A DNA stretch of 64,000 nt from Streptomyces klenkii (GTDB lineage Bacteria; Actinomycetota; Actinomycetes; Streptomycetales; Streptomycetaceae): the NCBI RefSeq assembly GCF_003626645.1, contig NZ_RBAM01000013.1:1-64000 (forward strand), read 5' to 3'. Positions within the stretch are counted from its first letter, which is position 1. Each line of letters opens with the position of its first letter. Positions 8,695 to 17,884 of this stretch are shown piece after piece. The notes beneath the pieces are model-generated. The model saw only the letters and a program-made list of their open reading frames with translations, was not told the origin of the DNA and did no database searches. The position numbers and the translations under genes are program-made.

Positions 8695-11064
8695 ATGGAT
8701 GCGCGTGATCTGCTGCGGTTACTGAGGACGGTCCGTACGGCGCGGGGGATGCGGTCCCTGCGGTCGGCGCTGCGGCGGCGGTGCACGGACAGAGCGGGGC
8801 TGCCGCGGCCGGGTGCGGAGCGGGCCCGGGTGCCGGGTGCGGCGCAGGGGGCCGATCCCCTGCCGGGCGGCGGGGTGGTGCACTTCGCTCGGTCGTCGCT
8901 GCGGGTGCGGGTGACGGCGGGCGGTGCGGTGTTCTGCGGCTGGGACGGGGCCGGGCCGGAGCCCTCGTACGCGCTGGCCGGGCGGGGTCCGGAGGCGGAC
9001 GAGCGGGCGGTGCTGGAGCCGGACAAGGACGGCGGCTGGCGGGTGGTGTCGGAGCGGGTGCTGGTCGTGGTGGGCCGTCACGGGTCGGTGGAGGTGCGCA
9101 CGCCGGGCGGTGTCCTGCTGCGGCGCGACCTGCCTCCGCGCTGGTGGGAGCCGGCGGACACGGCGGCGGGCGGGCAGCAGGGCGGGGCGCGCTGGGCGGT
9201 CCGCTCGGAGGTGCCCGCGGACGCGCGGTTCTTCGGGCTGGGCGGCAGGTCGGCCGGTCCGCGGCTGCGGGACGGCACGTACCGGCTGTGGAACACCGAT
9301 CCGGACGGGGCGTTCGAGCCGGGCGACGATCCGCTGTACATCACGATGCCGGTGCAGCTGGTGGTGGCGGACGCGGGGACGCACCTGGTGTTCCACGACG
9401 ACACGTGGGACGGGCGGGTCACGCTGGCGGAGGGCGAGGAGGGGGCGGGTTCGGGCCATGACCGGCCGGGCCGGTGCGAGGTGCGCATGGACGGCGGCCC
9501 GCTGCGCTACTGGGTGCTGGCGGGGACTCCGGCGCGGGTGTTGCAGGGCTGGTCGGTGCTGACGGGGGCCGCCGCGGTGCCGCCGTCGTGGGCGCTCGGG
9601 CACCACCACGCGCGCTGGGGCTTCGGCAGCGAGCAGGAGGTGCGCCGGGTGGTGGCGGGCTACGCCGAGCGCGGGCTGCCGCTGTCGGTGCTGCACCTGG
9701 ACATCGACCACTACCGGGGGCACCGGGTGTTCACGGTGGACCGGGAGCGGTTCCCCGATCTGCCGGGGCTGGCGGCGGAGCTGCGGGAGAAGGGGGTGCG
9801 GCTGGTGTCGATCGTGGACCCGGCGGTGAAGGCCGAGCCGGGCCAGTGGGTGTTCGACAGCGGTACGGCGGCCGACGCGTTCGTGCGGGACGGCCGGGGG
9901 CGGCGGGTGCGGGGCGAGGTGTGGCCGGGCGAGTCGGTCTTTCCGGACTTCACGGACCCGCGGGTGCGCAAGTGGTGGGGCGGGCTGTACGGGGAGCGGC
10001 TGGCGCAGGGCTTCTCGGGGGTGTGGCACGACATGAACGAGCCGGTGTCGTTCGCGCCGTTCGGGGATCCGTCGCTGCCGCTGTCGGCGCGGCACTCGCT
10101 GGAGGGCCGCGGCGGCGACCACCGCGAGGCGCACAACGTGTACGGGCTGTCGATGGCGCGGGCGGGTCACGAGGCGCTGTGCGAACTGCGGCCGGCCGAG
10201 CGCCCGTTCCTGTTCTCGCGCTCGGGCTGGGCGGGCATGCAGCGCTACGGCGGCACGTGGTCGGGCGACGTGGCGACGGGCTGGCCGGGGCTGCGGGCGT
10301 CGCTGGCGCTGGTGCTGGGCCTGGGGCTGTGCGGGGTGCCGTACTCGGGGCCGGACGTGGGGGGCTTCTCGGGGTTCCCGTCGCCGGAGCTGTTCGTGCG
10401 CTGGTTCCAGCTGGGCGCGTACGTGCCGCTGTTCCGCACGCACTCGGCGATCACGGCGGGGCGGCGGGAGCCGTGGGAGTTCGGCGCGGAGGCGCTGGAG
10501 CACACGGCGGCGGCGCTGCGGGAGCGGACACGGCTGCTGCCGTACTTCGTGACGCTGGCGCACCTGGCGCAGCGCACCGGGGCGCCGTACGTGCGCCCGG
10601 TGTGGTGGCGTTCGCCGGAGGACCGGGCGCTGCGGGACTGCGAGGACGCGTTCCTGCTGGGTGACGCGCTGCTGGTGGCGCCGGTGCTGGAGCAGGGTGC
10701 GGACCGGCGGGCGGTGCGGCTGCCGCGCGGGCGGTGGTACGACACGGCGACGGGCCGGGCGTACGAGGGGCCGGGGCAGGTGCTGCTGGACGCGCCGCTG
10801 TCGCGGATCCCGGTGCTGGCGCGGGCGGGTTCGGTGATCCCGGTGCGGGCGGAGGCCGGCGGTCCGGTGGAGCTGGAGGTGTGGGCTCCGGCCCCGGGCC
10901 GTACGGGCGGCGGCGTCCTGGTGCCCGACGCGGGGGACGGCTGGGAGGCGCCGGAGGTGGTGCGGTTCACGACGTGTCTGCGGGACGGAGCGGTCGTGGT
11001 GGAGCAGGAGGGCGCCGCGGAGGTCGGGTATCCCGTACGGGTGCGGGGTGAGGGCGTGAAGTGA
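8695..11064 (+). CDS. Glycoside hydrolase family 31 (alpha-glucosidase/alpha-xylosidase type)
   Basis: 789 residues. The catalytic barrel shows the GH31 signature WHDMNEPVSF with nucleophile D446, and GGTWSGDVATGW with acid/base D525. The N-terminal beta-sandwich includes FFGLGGRSAG, and a beta-rich C-terminal domain follows. No signal peptide is evident, so it probably acts in the cytoplasm on imported oligosaccharides. The start has only a weak ribosome site (GGCAGGCTGAGCAGC). It begins 248 bp after the divergent acetoacetyl-CoA synthetase start and ends 55 bp before the VanX-like gene. Exact substrate cannot be read from sequence. Confidence 0.9.
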   Translation: MDARDLLRLLRTVRTARGMRSLRSALRRRCTDRAGLPRPGAERARVPGAAQGADPLPGGGVVHFARSSLRVRVTAGGAVFCGWDGAGPEPSYALAGRGPEADERAVLEPDKDGGWRVVSERVLVVVGRHGSVEVRTPGGVLLRRDLPPRWWEPADTAAGGQQGGARWAVRSEVPADARFFGLGGRSAGPRLRDGTYRLWNTDPDGAFEPGDDPLYITMPVQLVVADAGTHLVFHDDTWDGRVTLAEGEEGAGSGHDRPGRCEVRMDGGPLRYWVLAGTPARVLQGWSVLTGAAAVPPSWALGHHHARWGFGSEQEVRRVVAGYAERGLPLSVLHLDIDHYRGHRVFTVDRERFPDLPGLAAELREKGVRLVSIVDPAVKAEPGQWVFDSGTAADAFVRDGRGRRVRGEVWPGESVFPDFTDPRVRKWWGGLYGERLAQGFSGVWHDMNEPVSFAPFGDPSLPLSARHSLEGRGGDHREAHNVYGLSMARAGHEALCELRPAERPFLFSRSGWAGMQRYGGTWSGDVATGWPGLRASLALVLGLGLCGVPYSGPDVGGFSGFPSPELFVRWFQLGAYVPLFRTHSAITAGRREPWEFGAEALEHTAAALRERTRLLPYFVTLAHLAQRTGAPYVRPVWWRSPEDRALRDCEDAFLLGDALLVAPVLEQGADRRAVRLPRGRWYDTATGRAYEGPGQVLLDAPLSRIPVLARAGSVIPVRAEAGGPVELEVWAPAPGRTGGGVLVPDAGDGWEAPEVVRFTTCLRDGAVVVEQEGAAEVGYPVRVRGEGVK

Positions 11065-11119
11065 AGTGAGGGGGCGGGCGCTCTTCCCCGGGCACCCGTC
11101 TCCCTGCTATCTGGTCGTC

Positions 11120-11950
11120 ATGGACAGAACCCGGTTCTCTGCCGCCCTGCGGGCCGTCACCCTGCTCATAGCGGCTCTCCTGGCCCTGCTGACCTTTCCG
11201 TTGTCGCCTCCGGCGCAGGCTGCCGCGGCGCACGAGCCGCGCCCGCCGCGCGGTTTCGTCGCCCTCGCCGACGTGGATCCGACGATCCTGCAAGAGATGC
11301 GGTACGTCACCGTCCACAACTTCACGGGCCATCGCGTCGACGGCTACCGGCGGCCCCTGTGCGTCCTGACGCGGGAGGCCGCCGAGGCCCTGCACCGGGC
11401 GCAGCTCTCGCTGCTGCGCCGGGGCTACTCGCTGAAGGTGTACGACTGCTACCGCCCGCAGCGGGCCGTGAACGACTTCGTGGAGTGGGCGAAGGACCTC
11501 GCGGACACGCGGATGAAGGCGGAGTTCTATCCGCGCGTGGACAAGACGCGGCTGTTCGCGGACGGGTACATCGCGGAGAAGTCGGGGCACAGCCGGGGCA
11601 GCACGATGGACGTGACGCTGGTGAAGCTGCCGGTCCGGCCGACGAGGCCGTACGTGCCGGGTGAGCCGCTCGTGCCGTGCTACGCGCCGCGGCAGCAGCG
11701 CTTCCCGGACAACTCGGTCGACATGGGGACGGGCTTCGACTGCTTCGACACCCTCGCGCACACGCTGGACCCGCGGATCACGGGCGTGCAGCGGGCGAAC
11801 CGGCTGCTGCTGAAGTCCGCTCTGGAGGGCGTCGGGTTCGTCAACCTGCCGGAGGAGTGGTGGCACTTCACGCTCAAGCCGGAGCCGTTCCCGGACACGT
11901 ACTTCGACTTCCCCGTCCTGCGCCGTCCGTACGGGATCGGGGCGCTCTAG
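11120..11950 (+). CDS. Secreted D-Ala-D-Ala dipeptidase (VanX/DdpX-like, peptidase M15D)
   Basis: 276 residues with a classic signal peptide (residues 1-34, hydrophobic core LLIAALLALL, AxA cleavage). Zinc ligands and catalytic residues of the VanX family are visible: SGHSRGSTMD (His and Asp) and EEWWHF (catalytic Glu and third His). It probably hydrolyses D-Ala-D-Ala or trims peptidoglycan-derived dipeptides outside the cell. Unlike VanX of vancomycin clusters it is secreted and has no vanHA neighbours, so a wall-recycling role is more likely than resistance. The ATG at 11120 precedes the signal peptide; the frame open from 11066 adds non-signal sequence. Its TAG stop shares the bases CTAG with the convergent cvnD stop. 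Confidence 0.88.
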   Translation: MDRTRFSAALRAVTLLIAALLALLTFPLSPPAQAAAAHEPRPPRGFVALADVDPTILQEMRYVTVHNFTGHRVDGYRRPLCVLTREAAEALHRAQLSLLRRGYSLKVYDCYRPQRAVNDFVEWAKDLADTRMKAEFYPRVDKTRLFADGYIAEKSGHSRGSTMDVTLVKLPVRPTRPYVPGEPLVPCYAPRQQRFPDNSVDMGTGFDCFDTLAHTLDPRITGVQRANRLLLKSALEGVGFVNLPEEWWHFTLKPEPFPDTYFDFPVLRRPYGIGAL

Positions 11951-12546
11951 CCGGCCCGGTGGGCGAGTTCGGCGAAGCGCTGTTCCACCACTGACACCAG
12001 CACTCCCTTCACCGATTCCTTCTCCCGTGCGTCGCAGAGGATCACCGGCACGCCGGGGTCCAGGTCGAGGGCGGCGCGCACGTCGTCCTCGGGGTAGCGG
12101 TCTGCGCCGTCGAAGCAGTTGACGGCGAGGGTGAAGGGGATGCTGCGGCGCTCGAAGTAGTCGACGGCGGCGAAGCAGTCCTGGAGCCGGCGGGTGTCGG
12201 CGAGGACGACGGCGCCCAGGGCGCCGCGGGCCAGCTCGTCCCACAGGAACCAGAAGCGGTCCTGGCCGGGGGTGCCGAAGAGGTAGAGGACCAGGTCGTC
12301 GCGGAGCGTGATGCGGCCGAAGTCCATGGCGACGGTGGTGGTGCGCTTGCCCTCGACGCCGGCGGTGTCGTCGACCGGCCGGCCGGCCTCGGTGAGCAGT
12401 TCCTCGGTGTGCAGCGGCCGGATCTCGCTGACCGCTCCGACGAGGGTGGTCTTGCCGACGCCGAAGCCGCCGGCGACCAGGAGTTTGAGGGCCACCGGGG
12501 CCGGCGCGGGGCGCGTGCGGCCGCGGTCTGCGCGCAGGAGCCTCAT
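11947..12546 (-). CDS. cvnD: Conservon GTPase CvnD
   Basis: A 199-residue small GTPase of the conservon type, related to Ras/MglA. P-loop GGFGVGKTT (about residues 26-34), G3-like FGTPGQDRFW, and G4/G5-like NCFDG and CDAREKES are present. In conservons CvnD works with CvnA-C in a membrane-associated signalling complex resembling a eukaryotic G-protein-coupled system. The ATG follows GGAGGACGAAC. It is the last gene of the operon, and its stop overlaps the convergent dipeptidase stop in a shared CTAG. Confidence 0.92.
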   Translation of the reverse strand: MRLLRADRGRTRPAPAPVALKLLVAGGFGVGKTTLVGAVSEIRPLHTEELLTEAGRPVDDTAGVEGKRTTTVAMDFGRITLRDDLVLYLFGTPGQDRFWFLWDELARGALGAVVLADTRRLQDCFAAVDYFERRSIPFTLAVNCFDGADRYPEDDVRAALDLDPGVPVILCDAREKESVKGVLVSVVEQRFAELAHRAG

Positions 12547-12731
12547 GGTTGTTCGTCCTCCGGTCGTGGGTGCCCGCGGGGGCCGGCGCCCCCGGTGGAA
12601 GGTGATCGTTCCGTAAAGACCATGGCCACGACAAGTCTCGACGGAGGGCCCGTCAGCTCGGACCGGGCGTCGCCTCGCGTCGGCCGGGGAGTCCCGTGCG
12701 CCGGATCCGGCGGGCCCGCGGGCCGGTTCAC
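12543..12731 (-). CDS. Candidate small ORF wedged between cvnC and cvnD (62 residues, doubtful)
   Basis: A 62-codon frame begins with a GTG overlapping the cvnC TGA (GTGA) and ends with a TGA overlapping the cvnD ATG (ATGA), so it is positioned exactly like a translationally coupled gene. Against it: about a quarter of its codons end in A or T, far more than its neighbours, and the product is Pro/Arg/Gly-rich with no recognisable fold. It may instead be a spacer that keeps ribosomes moving between cvnC and cvnD. Confidence 0.25.
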   Translation of the reverse strand: MNRPAGPPDPAHGTPRPTRGDARSELTGPPSRLVVAMVFTERSPSTGGAGPRGHPRPEDEQP

Positions 12732-13150
12732 AGGGCCCGCAGGCCGTCGATCACCACGCGCAGAATGCTTTCGTCGGGCAGTTCGGCCGGCGGCACCGGG
12801 CGGGTGACCCGCACCAGGCCCGCGTGCACGAGGTCGCCGACGAGCACCCGCACCACGCCGACCGGCAGGTCGAGCCCGGCCGCCAGCTCCGCGACGGAGC
12901 GCGGCAGGCCCTCCGTGAGGTCCACGATGTCCAGGTGTTCCGGGGACAGCGTCTGGTCGGCGAGGGCGGCGGCGGGCCGGCCGGCCGGATCCTCGGCGAC
13001 GACGACCGCGATGAGGTCGAGGCCGGCCCCGTCCGCGATCCGGGTGCGCCCGCGGGTCATGGCGTACGGGCGGACCACCGGGCCCGCCGCGTCGTCGTAC
13101 CAGCGCACGTCCCCGTCGCCGGGGCCGTCCCCGGGCAGGCCGGCGGTCAC
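12728..13150 (-). CDS. cvnC: Conservon protein CvnC (DUF742)
   Basis: A 140-residue DUF742 protein, the third conservon component. Typical features are VRPYAMTRGRT near the N-terminus and the winged-helix-like C-terminal half ending DESILRVVIDGLRAL. The GTG start overlaps the cvnB stop as GTGA, giving tight coupling. It is thought to act with CvnB and CvnD on signals from the kinase-like CvnA; the biochemical role is unknown. Unlike compact conservons, 181 bp separates its stop from cvnD. Confidence 0.92.
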   Translation of the reverse strand: MTAGLPGDGPGDGDVRWYDDAAGPVVRPYAMTRGRTRIADGAGLDLIAVVVAEDPAGRPAAALADQTLSPEHLDIVDLTEGLPRSVAELAAGLDLPVGVVRVLVGDLVHAGLVRVTRPVPPAELPDESILRVVIDGLRAL

Positions 13151-13602
13151 CCGTCGGCGGCCACGCCGGTGCGCGGAGCCGTGGCCAGGTGCGCGCCCAC
13201 CCGCTTGACCAGCAGGGTCATCTCGTAGGCGACCTGGCCGATGTCGGAGTCGGCGTCGGCCAGGACGGCCAGACAGCTGCCGTCGCCGGCGGCGGTGACG
13301 AAGAGGAACGCCTCGTCCAGCTCGACGACGGTCTGGCGGACCTTGCCCGCCTCGAAGTGCCGGCCGACGCCCTTGGCGAGGCTGTGGAAGCCGGAGGCCA
13401 CGGCCGCCAGGTGCTCGCCGTCCTCGCGCGAGAGGTCCTTGGAGGTGCCGGTCGCCAGGCCGTCGCCGGAGAGCACGAGCGCCTTGCGGATGCTGCCGAC
13501 GCGCTCGACGAGTTCGTCGAGGAGCCAGTTCAGCTCGCCCGTGGCGGCGGGCTCGGCGCCGGCTGCGGTGGTTGTCGCGTTCTCGGCCTTCGGTGCGGTC
13601 AT
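13147..13602 (-). CDS. cvnB: Conservon protein CvnB (roadblock/LC7 domain)
   Basis: A 151-residue roadblock/LC7 protein, the likely regulator of the CvnD GTPase (MglB-like role). The domain starts at about residue 24 (LNWLLDELVERVGSIRKALV) and continues through LSGDGLATG and AVASGFHSLAKGVGRHF. An Ala/Thr-rich N-terminal tail precedes it. The ATG overlaps the cvnA stop as ATGA. Confidence 0.93.
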   Translation of the reverse strand: MTAPKAENATTTAAGAEPAATGELNWLLDELVERVGSIRKALVLSGDGLATGTSKDLSREDGEHLAAVASGFHSLAKGVGRHFEAGKVRQTVVELDEAFLFVTAAGDGSCLAVLADADSDIGQVAYEMTLLVKRVGAHLATAPRTGVAADG

Positions 13603-16037
13603 CGACCGTCCCCCTCCGATGTGGTTCGTGGTGCTGTTCTCGGTGATCTTCTCGGTGCGTCCGCCTCATTGTGCTCCCGGCCGCGCTGCCAGCCGCGCTG
13701 GAGGGCGGCCATCCTGGCCCGCACCTCGTCGGCGTCGCGCTCGGGTTCCGGACCGGCGGGGTCCGTGCCGGTGGTCCCGCCCCGGGTACGGGGGGCCTCC
13801 GGATCCTTCCTCAGCTGGGGGGCGAGGCTCGCCTGGCGCACGCGCCGGGGCAGCCCGCCGGACGGGGTCCGCTCGGCCCCGGGCCCCTCGGGAAGCTGCG
13901 GGGAGGGCCTGCGGCGGGGCAGGGGCACGAGGGCGCCGCCCGCCCGGTGGTGCTCCTCCCCCTCGTCCGCGCACGGCTCGAACGGGCAGAGCACGTCGTC
14001 GTCCGCGGCCGGGCGGGCGGGTGCGGGCGGGCGGCCCGCGGCCGGGGAGAGCGCCTCGTGGCGGGGCGGCGGCGTCGTGCGGCCGCGGGCGAGGAACTGC
14101 TCGCCGGTGTCCTCGTCCCCGGGGCCGGTTCCCGCGCCCTTTCCGGCTCCGGCCTCGGTCAGCAGGTCCAAGGGGATGAAGACGACGGCGGTGGTGCCCC
14201 CGTACGGGGAGGTCTGGAGCGTGACCTTGACGTCGTGGCGGCGCGCGAGGCGGCTGACGACGAACAGGCCGAGCCGGTCGGTGTCGGAGAGCTCGAACTC
14301 GGGGGTCTCGGCGAGCCGGAGGTTGGCCTCCAGCAGGGCGTCCGGGGACATGCCGAGGCCCCGGTCGTGGATCTCCAGGGTGAAGCCGTTGGCGACGCGC
14401 TGGCCGTGCACCTGCACGGCGGTGTGCGGCGGGGAGAACACGGTGGCGTTCTCCAGGAGTTCGGCGACGAGGTGGGTGAGGTCGCCGACGGCGGGGCCGC
14501 GGACGGCCAGCCGCGGCAGGCGCCGCACCTCGATCCGCTCGTAGTCCTCGACCTCGGCGACGGCGCCGCGGACGACGTCCATGAGGCGGACGGGCTTGCG
14601 CCACTGCCGGGCCGGGGCGGCCCCCGAGAGGATGACCAGGCCCTCCGCGTGGCGGCGCATGCGCGTGGTGAGGTGGTCGAGGCGGAAGAGGTCGGCGAGC
14701 TCCTCGGTGTCCTCGGTACGGCGCTCCATGGCGTCGAGCAGGGTGAGCTGACGGTGCAGCAGGACCTGGCTGCGGCGGGCGAGGTTGACGAAGACGTCGG
14801 CGACGCCGCGGCGCATGTCGGCCTGTTTGACGGCGGCCTCGACGGCGGCCCGCTGCAAGGTGTTGAGGGCCTTGCCGACCTGGCCGAGCTCGTCCGGCCC
14901 GAAGTCGCGCAGCGGTGCCTCGGCCGCGAGGTCGACCTTCTCACCCGCGGCCAGGCGGCGCATGACGGCGGGCAGCCGCACGCCGGAGACCTCGTGGGCC
15001 TCCTTGCGCAGCTGCCGCAGGTCGCGCACGAGGCCGCGGCCGATGCGCAGGGAGATGACGAGGGAGGCGACGAGCGCGGCGGCGCCGAGGACGCCGGCGA
15101 CGGCGGCCTTGGTCAGGACGCGGGTGGCGATGGGCTCGACGCGGTCGGCATAGCGGCCGGTGGCCTCGGTGTTCATCCGGGCGAGCTCGTCGAGGACGAC
15201 GCCCGCGGCCTTCTCCCAGCGCTGCGGGTCGATGGTGCGCGGGGCGCGGGCGTAGCCGGCGAGGATCGCGGTGTCCTCGGCGGCGCGCAGGGTGTGCGGC
15301 GCGGTGCCCCGCCAGTACTCCTCGAAGATCTTCTGGTCGGCGGCGGGCAGGACGGCGAGGTTGGTGCTGTAGAGGATCTGCCGCTCGGCGACGCGGTCGG
15401 AGACGGCCCGCAGGTCCTGGCGGCTCATGGTGCCGGCGGTGAGGGCGGCGGCGAGGAGGGCGTCCTCGCGGGAGAGCGCCTCGCGGGCGCGGGCGACGCC
15501 GATGAGGGCGCGCGCCTGCTTGTCCATCTCGGCGTCCTCGAAGGCGCCGAGGCTGCCGAGGAAGGCGTAGTACGGCTCCACGAGGTCGTTGTAGGCCTGG
15601 AAGGCGCCGTGCCGGCTGATGGAGTCGTCCCGGATCTTGCCGCGCAGGCCGTCGAGGTCGCCGAGGGCCTTCTCGATGCGCCGGAAGCGGACGTCCGTGG
15701 CGGGGCTCATGTCGTCGCGGACCTTCGCGGCGCCGGACCGGAAGGCCGTGGCCGCCCGGTCGGTCGTGGCCTGCTGATCGCGCAGGGCGGCGAGGTTGTC
15801 GGCGCGGCGCGGGTCGGCGAGCAGGACGAGGGCCTGGCGGCGTTCCTTCTGCAGCGCGCGGACGAGGTCCTCGGCGGGGAGGCCGGCCGTGCGGATGGCC
15901 TCGGCGGCGTTGAGCAGCCGGGCGGCCTCCGTGCCGGTGATCACGGTGGCGAAGACCCACAGGCCGGTGAGCGACACCAGCGGCACCAGCAACAGCGCCA
16001 CGATCTTCCGGCGGATGGACTTCCCGCGAAAGCGCAT
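13599..16037 (-). CDS. cvnA: Conservon sensor kinase-like protein CvnA
   Basis: 812 residues. A transmembrane helix at about 13-33 (VALLLVPLVSLTGLWVFATV), a long extracytoplasmic helical sensor of nitrate/nitrite-sensing (NIT) type (about 35-300), a second helix near 315-335, a HAMP-like linker, and a HATPase_c domain (ELLENATVFSPPHT as N-box, DRGLGM as G1, TDRLGLFVVSRLA as G2). The C-terminal 180 residues are a disordered Pro/Arg-rich tail. There is no conventional phospho-His box, as usual for CvnA. The ATG at 16037 follows GGGGAGG; the frame extends further upstream but without a ribosome site. Confidence 0.93.
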   Translation of the reverse strand: MRFRGKSIRRKIVALLLVPLVSLTGLWVFATVITGTEAARLLNAAEAIRTAGLPAEDLVRALQKERRQALVLLADPRRADNLAALRDQQATTDRAATAFRSGAAKVRDDMSPATDVRFRRIEKALGDLDGLRGKIRDDSISRHGAFQAYNDLVEPYYAFLGSLGAFEDAEMDKQARALIGVARAREALSREDALLAAALTAGTMSRQDLRAVSDRVAERQILYSTNLAVLPAADQKIFEEYWRGTAPHTLRAAEDTAILAGYARAPRTIDPQRWEKAAGVVLDELARMNTEATGRYADRVEPIATRVLTKAAVAGVLGAAALVASLVISLRIGRGLVRDLRQLRKEAHEVSGVRLPAVMRRLAAGEKVDLAAEAPLRDFGPDELGQVGKALNTLQRAAVEAAVKQADMRRGVADVFVNLARRSQVLLHRQLTLLDAMERRTEDTEELADLFRLDHLTTRMRRHAEGLVILSGAAPARQWRKPVRLMDVVRGAVAEVEDYERIEVRRLPRLAVRGPAVGDLTHLVAELLENATVFSPPHTAVQVHGQRVANGFTLEIHDRGLGMSPDALLEANLRLAETPEFELSDTDRLGLFVVSRLARRHDVKVTLQTSPYGGTTAVVFIPLDLLTEAGAGKGAGTGPGDEDTGEQFLARGRTTPPPRHEALSPAAGRPPAPARPAADDDVLCPFEPCADEGEEHHRAGGALVPLPRRRPSPQLPEGPGAERTPSGGLPRRVRQASLAPQLRKDPEAPRTRGGTTGTDPAGPEPERDADEVRARMAALQRGWQRGREHNEADAPRRSPRTAPRTTSEGDGR

Positions 16038-16297
16038 GGCCTCCCCAACGTCGACCCCGCTCCGGCGGCGTGGTGTTCCGACAACAATGCGGCGTGAGCC
16101 TACTACTGCGTGGTACACGACTCGAAGACCAGTACGGTGATCGGACTGCCGGGACGGCCACCCGTATGGCGGTAATTCCTTGCCCATGGGAACTATCGGG
16201 CACGGTCCTTCGCTCTTGTGAAGGGAGCCGGACCGCTCTGTCCGGCCGTCGGCAGGGGAGTCGGCGGGGTGGTCCGCCGACGAGGGGGTGAGCCGTC

Positions 16298-16651
16298 GTG
16301 GAGCGGGATCATGACGTCCCGTCGTACCGTGCGCGACCGGCGCTGTGGGTGGAGGAGCCCGCCCGCAGGCGCCGGATGCCGGATCCGGTGCGGACGGCCG
16401 CGGTGCGCGCGGTCCTCTTCGCCGCCTTCACGCTGGTGCAGGGCATGGTGGCGGCGCTGTTCGCGCTGGCCGGGAGCTGGCTGGCGCTGCCGGCGCTGCT
16501 GTGCGTGCTGGCGAGTGTGGTGGCCACCACATGGGCGGTGCTGGACGTGTGGGTGACGCGGCAGGTGTGGCGGCAGCGGCACGGAGTGGTGTCCGTGCCC
16601 AGCAGTACGGCGCGTGCGCGCAGAAGGGCCCGTCGCCCCGGCTTCCCCTGA
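16298..16651 (+). CDS. Small membrane protein, unknown
   Basis: 117 residues with a polar Arg-rich N-terminus (1-30), two hydrophobic helices (about 36-58 and 63-85, including VLFAAFTLVQGMVAALFALAG) and a basic C-terminal tail. The GTG start has a GAGGGGG ribosome site. It diverges from cvnA across 260 bp, so it shares that promoter region. I do not recognise a family. Confidence 0.65.
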   Translation: MERDHDVPSYRARPALWVEEPARRRRMPDPVRTAAVRAVLFAAFTLVQGMVAALFALAGSWLALPALLCVLASVVATTWAVLDVWVTRQVWRQRHGVVSVPSSTARARRRARRPGFP

Positions 16652-16735
16652 TCGTCAACTGCCCGGTAGGTTCGGCAGTTGACGGTGGCGTACACCGGGC
16701 ACGGGCGGGCGGACGGGCCATGGGGGGATGTACGG

Positions 16736-17872
16736 ATGGCGGAGCGGGACCGGGCGGTACATCGGATTCCGGAGATCCTCCGGGATGCCGGCTGGACGGT
16801 GTGTCTGGTCGGTGAGGAACAGTCGGGCAAGCTGGCGCAGGTGACGGCCGGGCTGCGGCGCGGCCCGGACCCCGCGGGCTCGGGAAAGCTGATCACCTCC
16901 GGCTTCTCGTACTGGGGCCTGGAGTCGACGGTGGCGTGGGCCCACGCGTGCAACGACCTGTACTACCCGGTGATGCGCGAGAGCATCGCCTCCTTCAGCC
17001 GCCGCTGGCGCGGCCTGAGCGAACGGCTCCCCGACGGGCCGCTGCACTACGTGAGCCTCGGCCCCGGCACGGGCCAGAAGGACCAGGCGCTGCTGCGCTC
17101 CCTGGACAGCCGGGGCCGCTGCGGCTGCTATCTGCCCGTGGACGTCAGCGCCGAGATGCTGCGCCTCGCCCAGCGCGAGGCGCTCCAGCACCTGCACGTG
17201 CCCGCCGCGGACGTGCTCCCGGTCCAGCTGGACTTCTCCATGCCCGCCAACCTCGACCGGCTGGGCACACTGATCCGCAGCACGGTGGGCGACGAGCCGG
17301 TGGTGTACTCGCTGCTGGGCAACACCCTGGCGAACTTCGACAGCGACACGCAGCTGCTGACCCTGCTGGCCGAGAAGCTGCTGCGGCCGCAGGACCGCTT
17401 CCTGCTGGAGGTGGCCAGCACGGCCGGGCAGGACGAGGTGGCGGCCCGGGCCGCCGCGCAGGAATACGAGAACAGCCCGCGCTTCCGCGAGTTCGTCACC
17501 AGCGCCCTGCTCCAGTACACCGACCTGCAAATCGACATGAACAGCCTCACCTGCGAGGGGCTCGTCGAGGGCGACCGGGCGCTGCTGGTCAAGGTGATCT
17601 ACCGCAACCGGACGGGCGCCGAGCTGGAGCTGACGCTGCCCGACCGCAGCACGGTGCCGTTCCCCGACCAGGACACCATCCGCCTCCTGCTCAGCCGGAA
17701 GTACACCCGCGCCGGGCTGGAGAAGATGCTGGTGGACGCCCGGGTCACTGCGGTGGGCGAGACCCACGAGGCCGGGCACACGTCCTTCGACCGGCCCGCG
17801 TTCGGGATGACGCTGCTGCTCCTGGCCAAGGGCGACGGGGTGCGGCCCGACGGGCCCAACCCCTTCGACTGA
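16736..17872 (+). CDS. EgtD-like SAM-dependent methyltransferase (histidine-specific methyltransferase family)
   Basis: About 378 residues. The SAM-binding glycine motif is SLGPGTGQKDQALLRSL, followed by YLPVDVSAEMLRLA, QLDFS and a LLGNTLANFD motif that matches the EgtD/DUF2260 type. EgtD trimethylates histidine for ergothioneine, but no other ergothioneine gene is nearby, so this is more likely a paralogue with another substrate. The ATG at 16736 follows GGGGGGATG; a TTG at 16679 would add 19 residues. The next gene starts 12 bp downstream, indicating an operon with an unknown membrane protein. Confidence 0.8.
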   Translation: MAERDRAVHRIPEILRDAGWTVCLVGEEQSGKLAQVTAGLRRGPDPAGSGKLITSGFSYWGLESTVAWAHACNDLYYPVMRESIASFSRRWRGLSERLPDGPLHYVSLGPGTGQKDQALLRSLDSRGRCGCYLPVDVSAEMLRLAQREALQHLHVPAADVLPVQLDFSMPANLDRLGTLIRSTVGDEPVVYSLLGNTLANFDSDTQLLTLLAEKLLRPQDRFLLEVASTAGQDEVAARAAAQEYENSPRFREFVTSALLQYTDLQIDMNSLTCEGLVEGDRALLVKVIYRNRTGAELELTLPDRSTVPFPDQDTIRLLLSRKYTRAGLEKMLVDARVTAVGETHEAGHTSFDRPAFGMTLLLLAKGDGVRPDGPNPFD

Positions 17873-17884
17873 CGGCGCGTCACC

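Noticed and set aside
6159..9026. A 955-codon minus-strand frame spanning acetoacetyl-CoA synthetase and its upstream region
   Set aside because: Arg/Pro-rich shadow in another frame of the same strand; the synthetase frame carries all family motifs.
472..11064. Sugar operon linking crr-ptsI with the GH31 gene
   Set aside because: About 6 kb of unrelated genes on both strands lie between them.
11120..11950. Vancomycin-resistance vanX
   Set aside because: It has a signal peptide and no vanH, vanA, vanR or vanS neighbours; VanX of resistance clusters is cytoplasmic.
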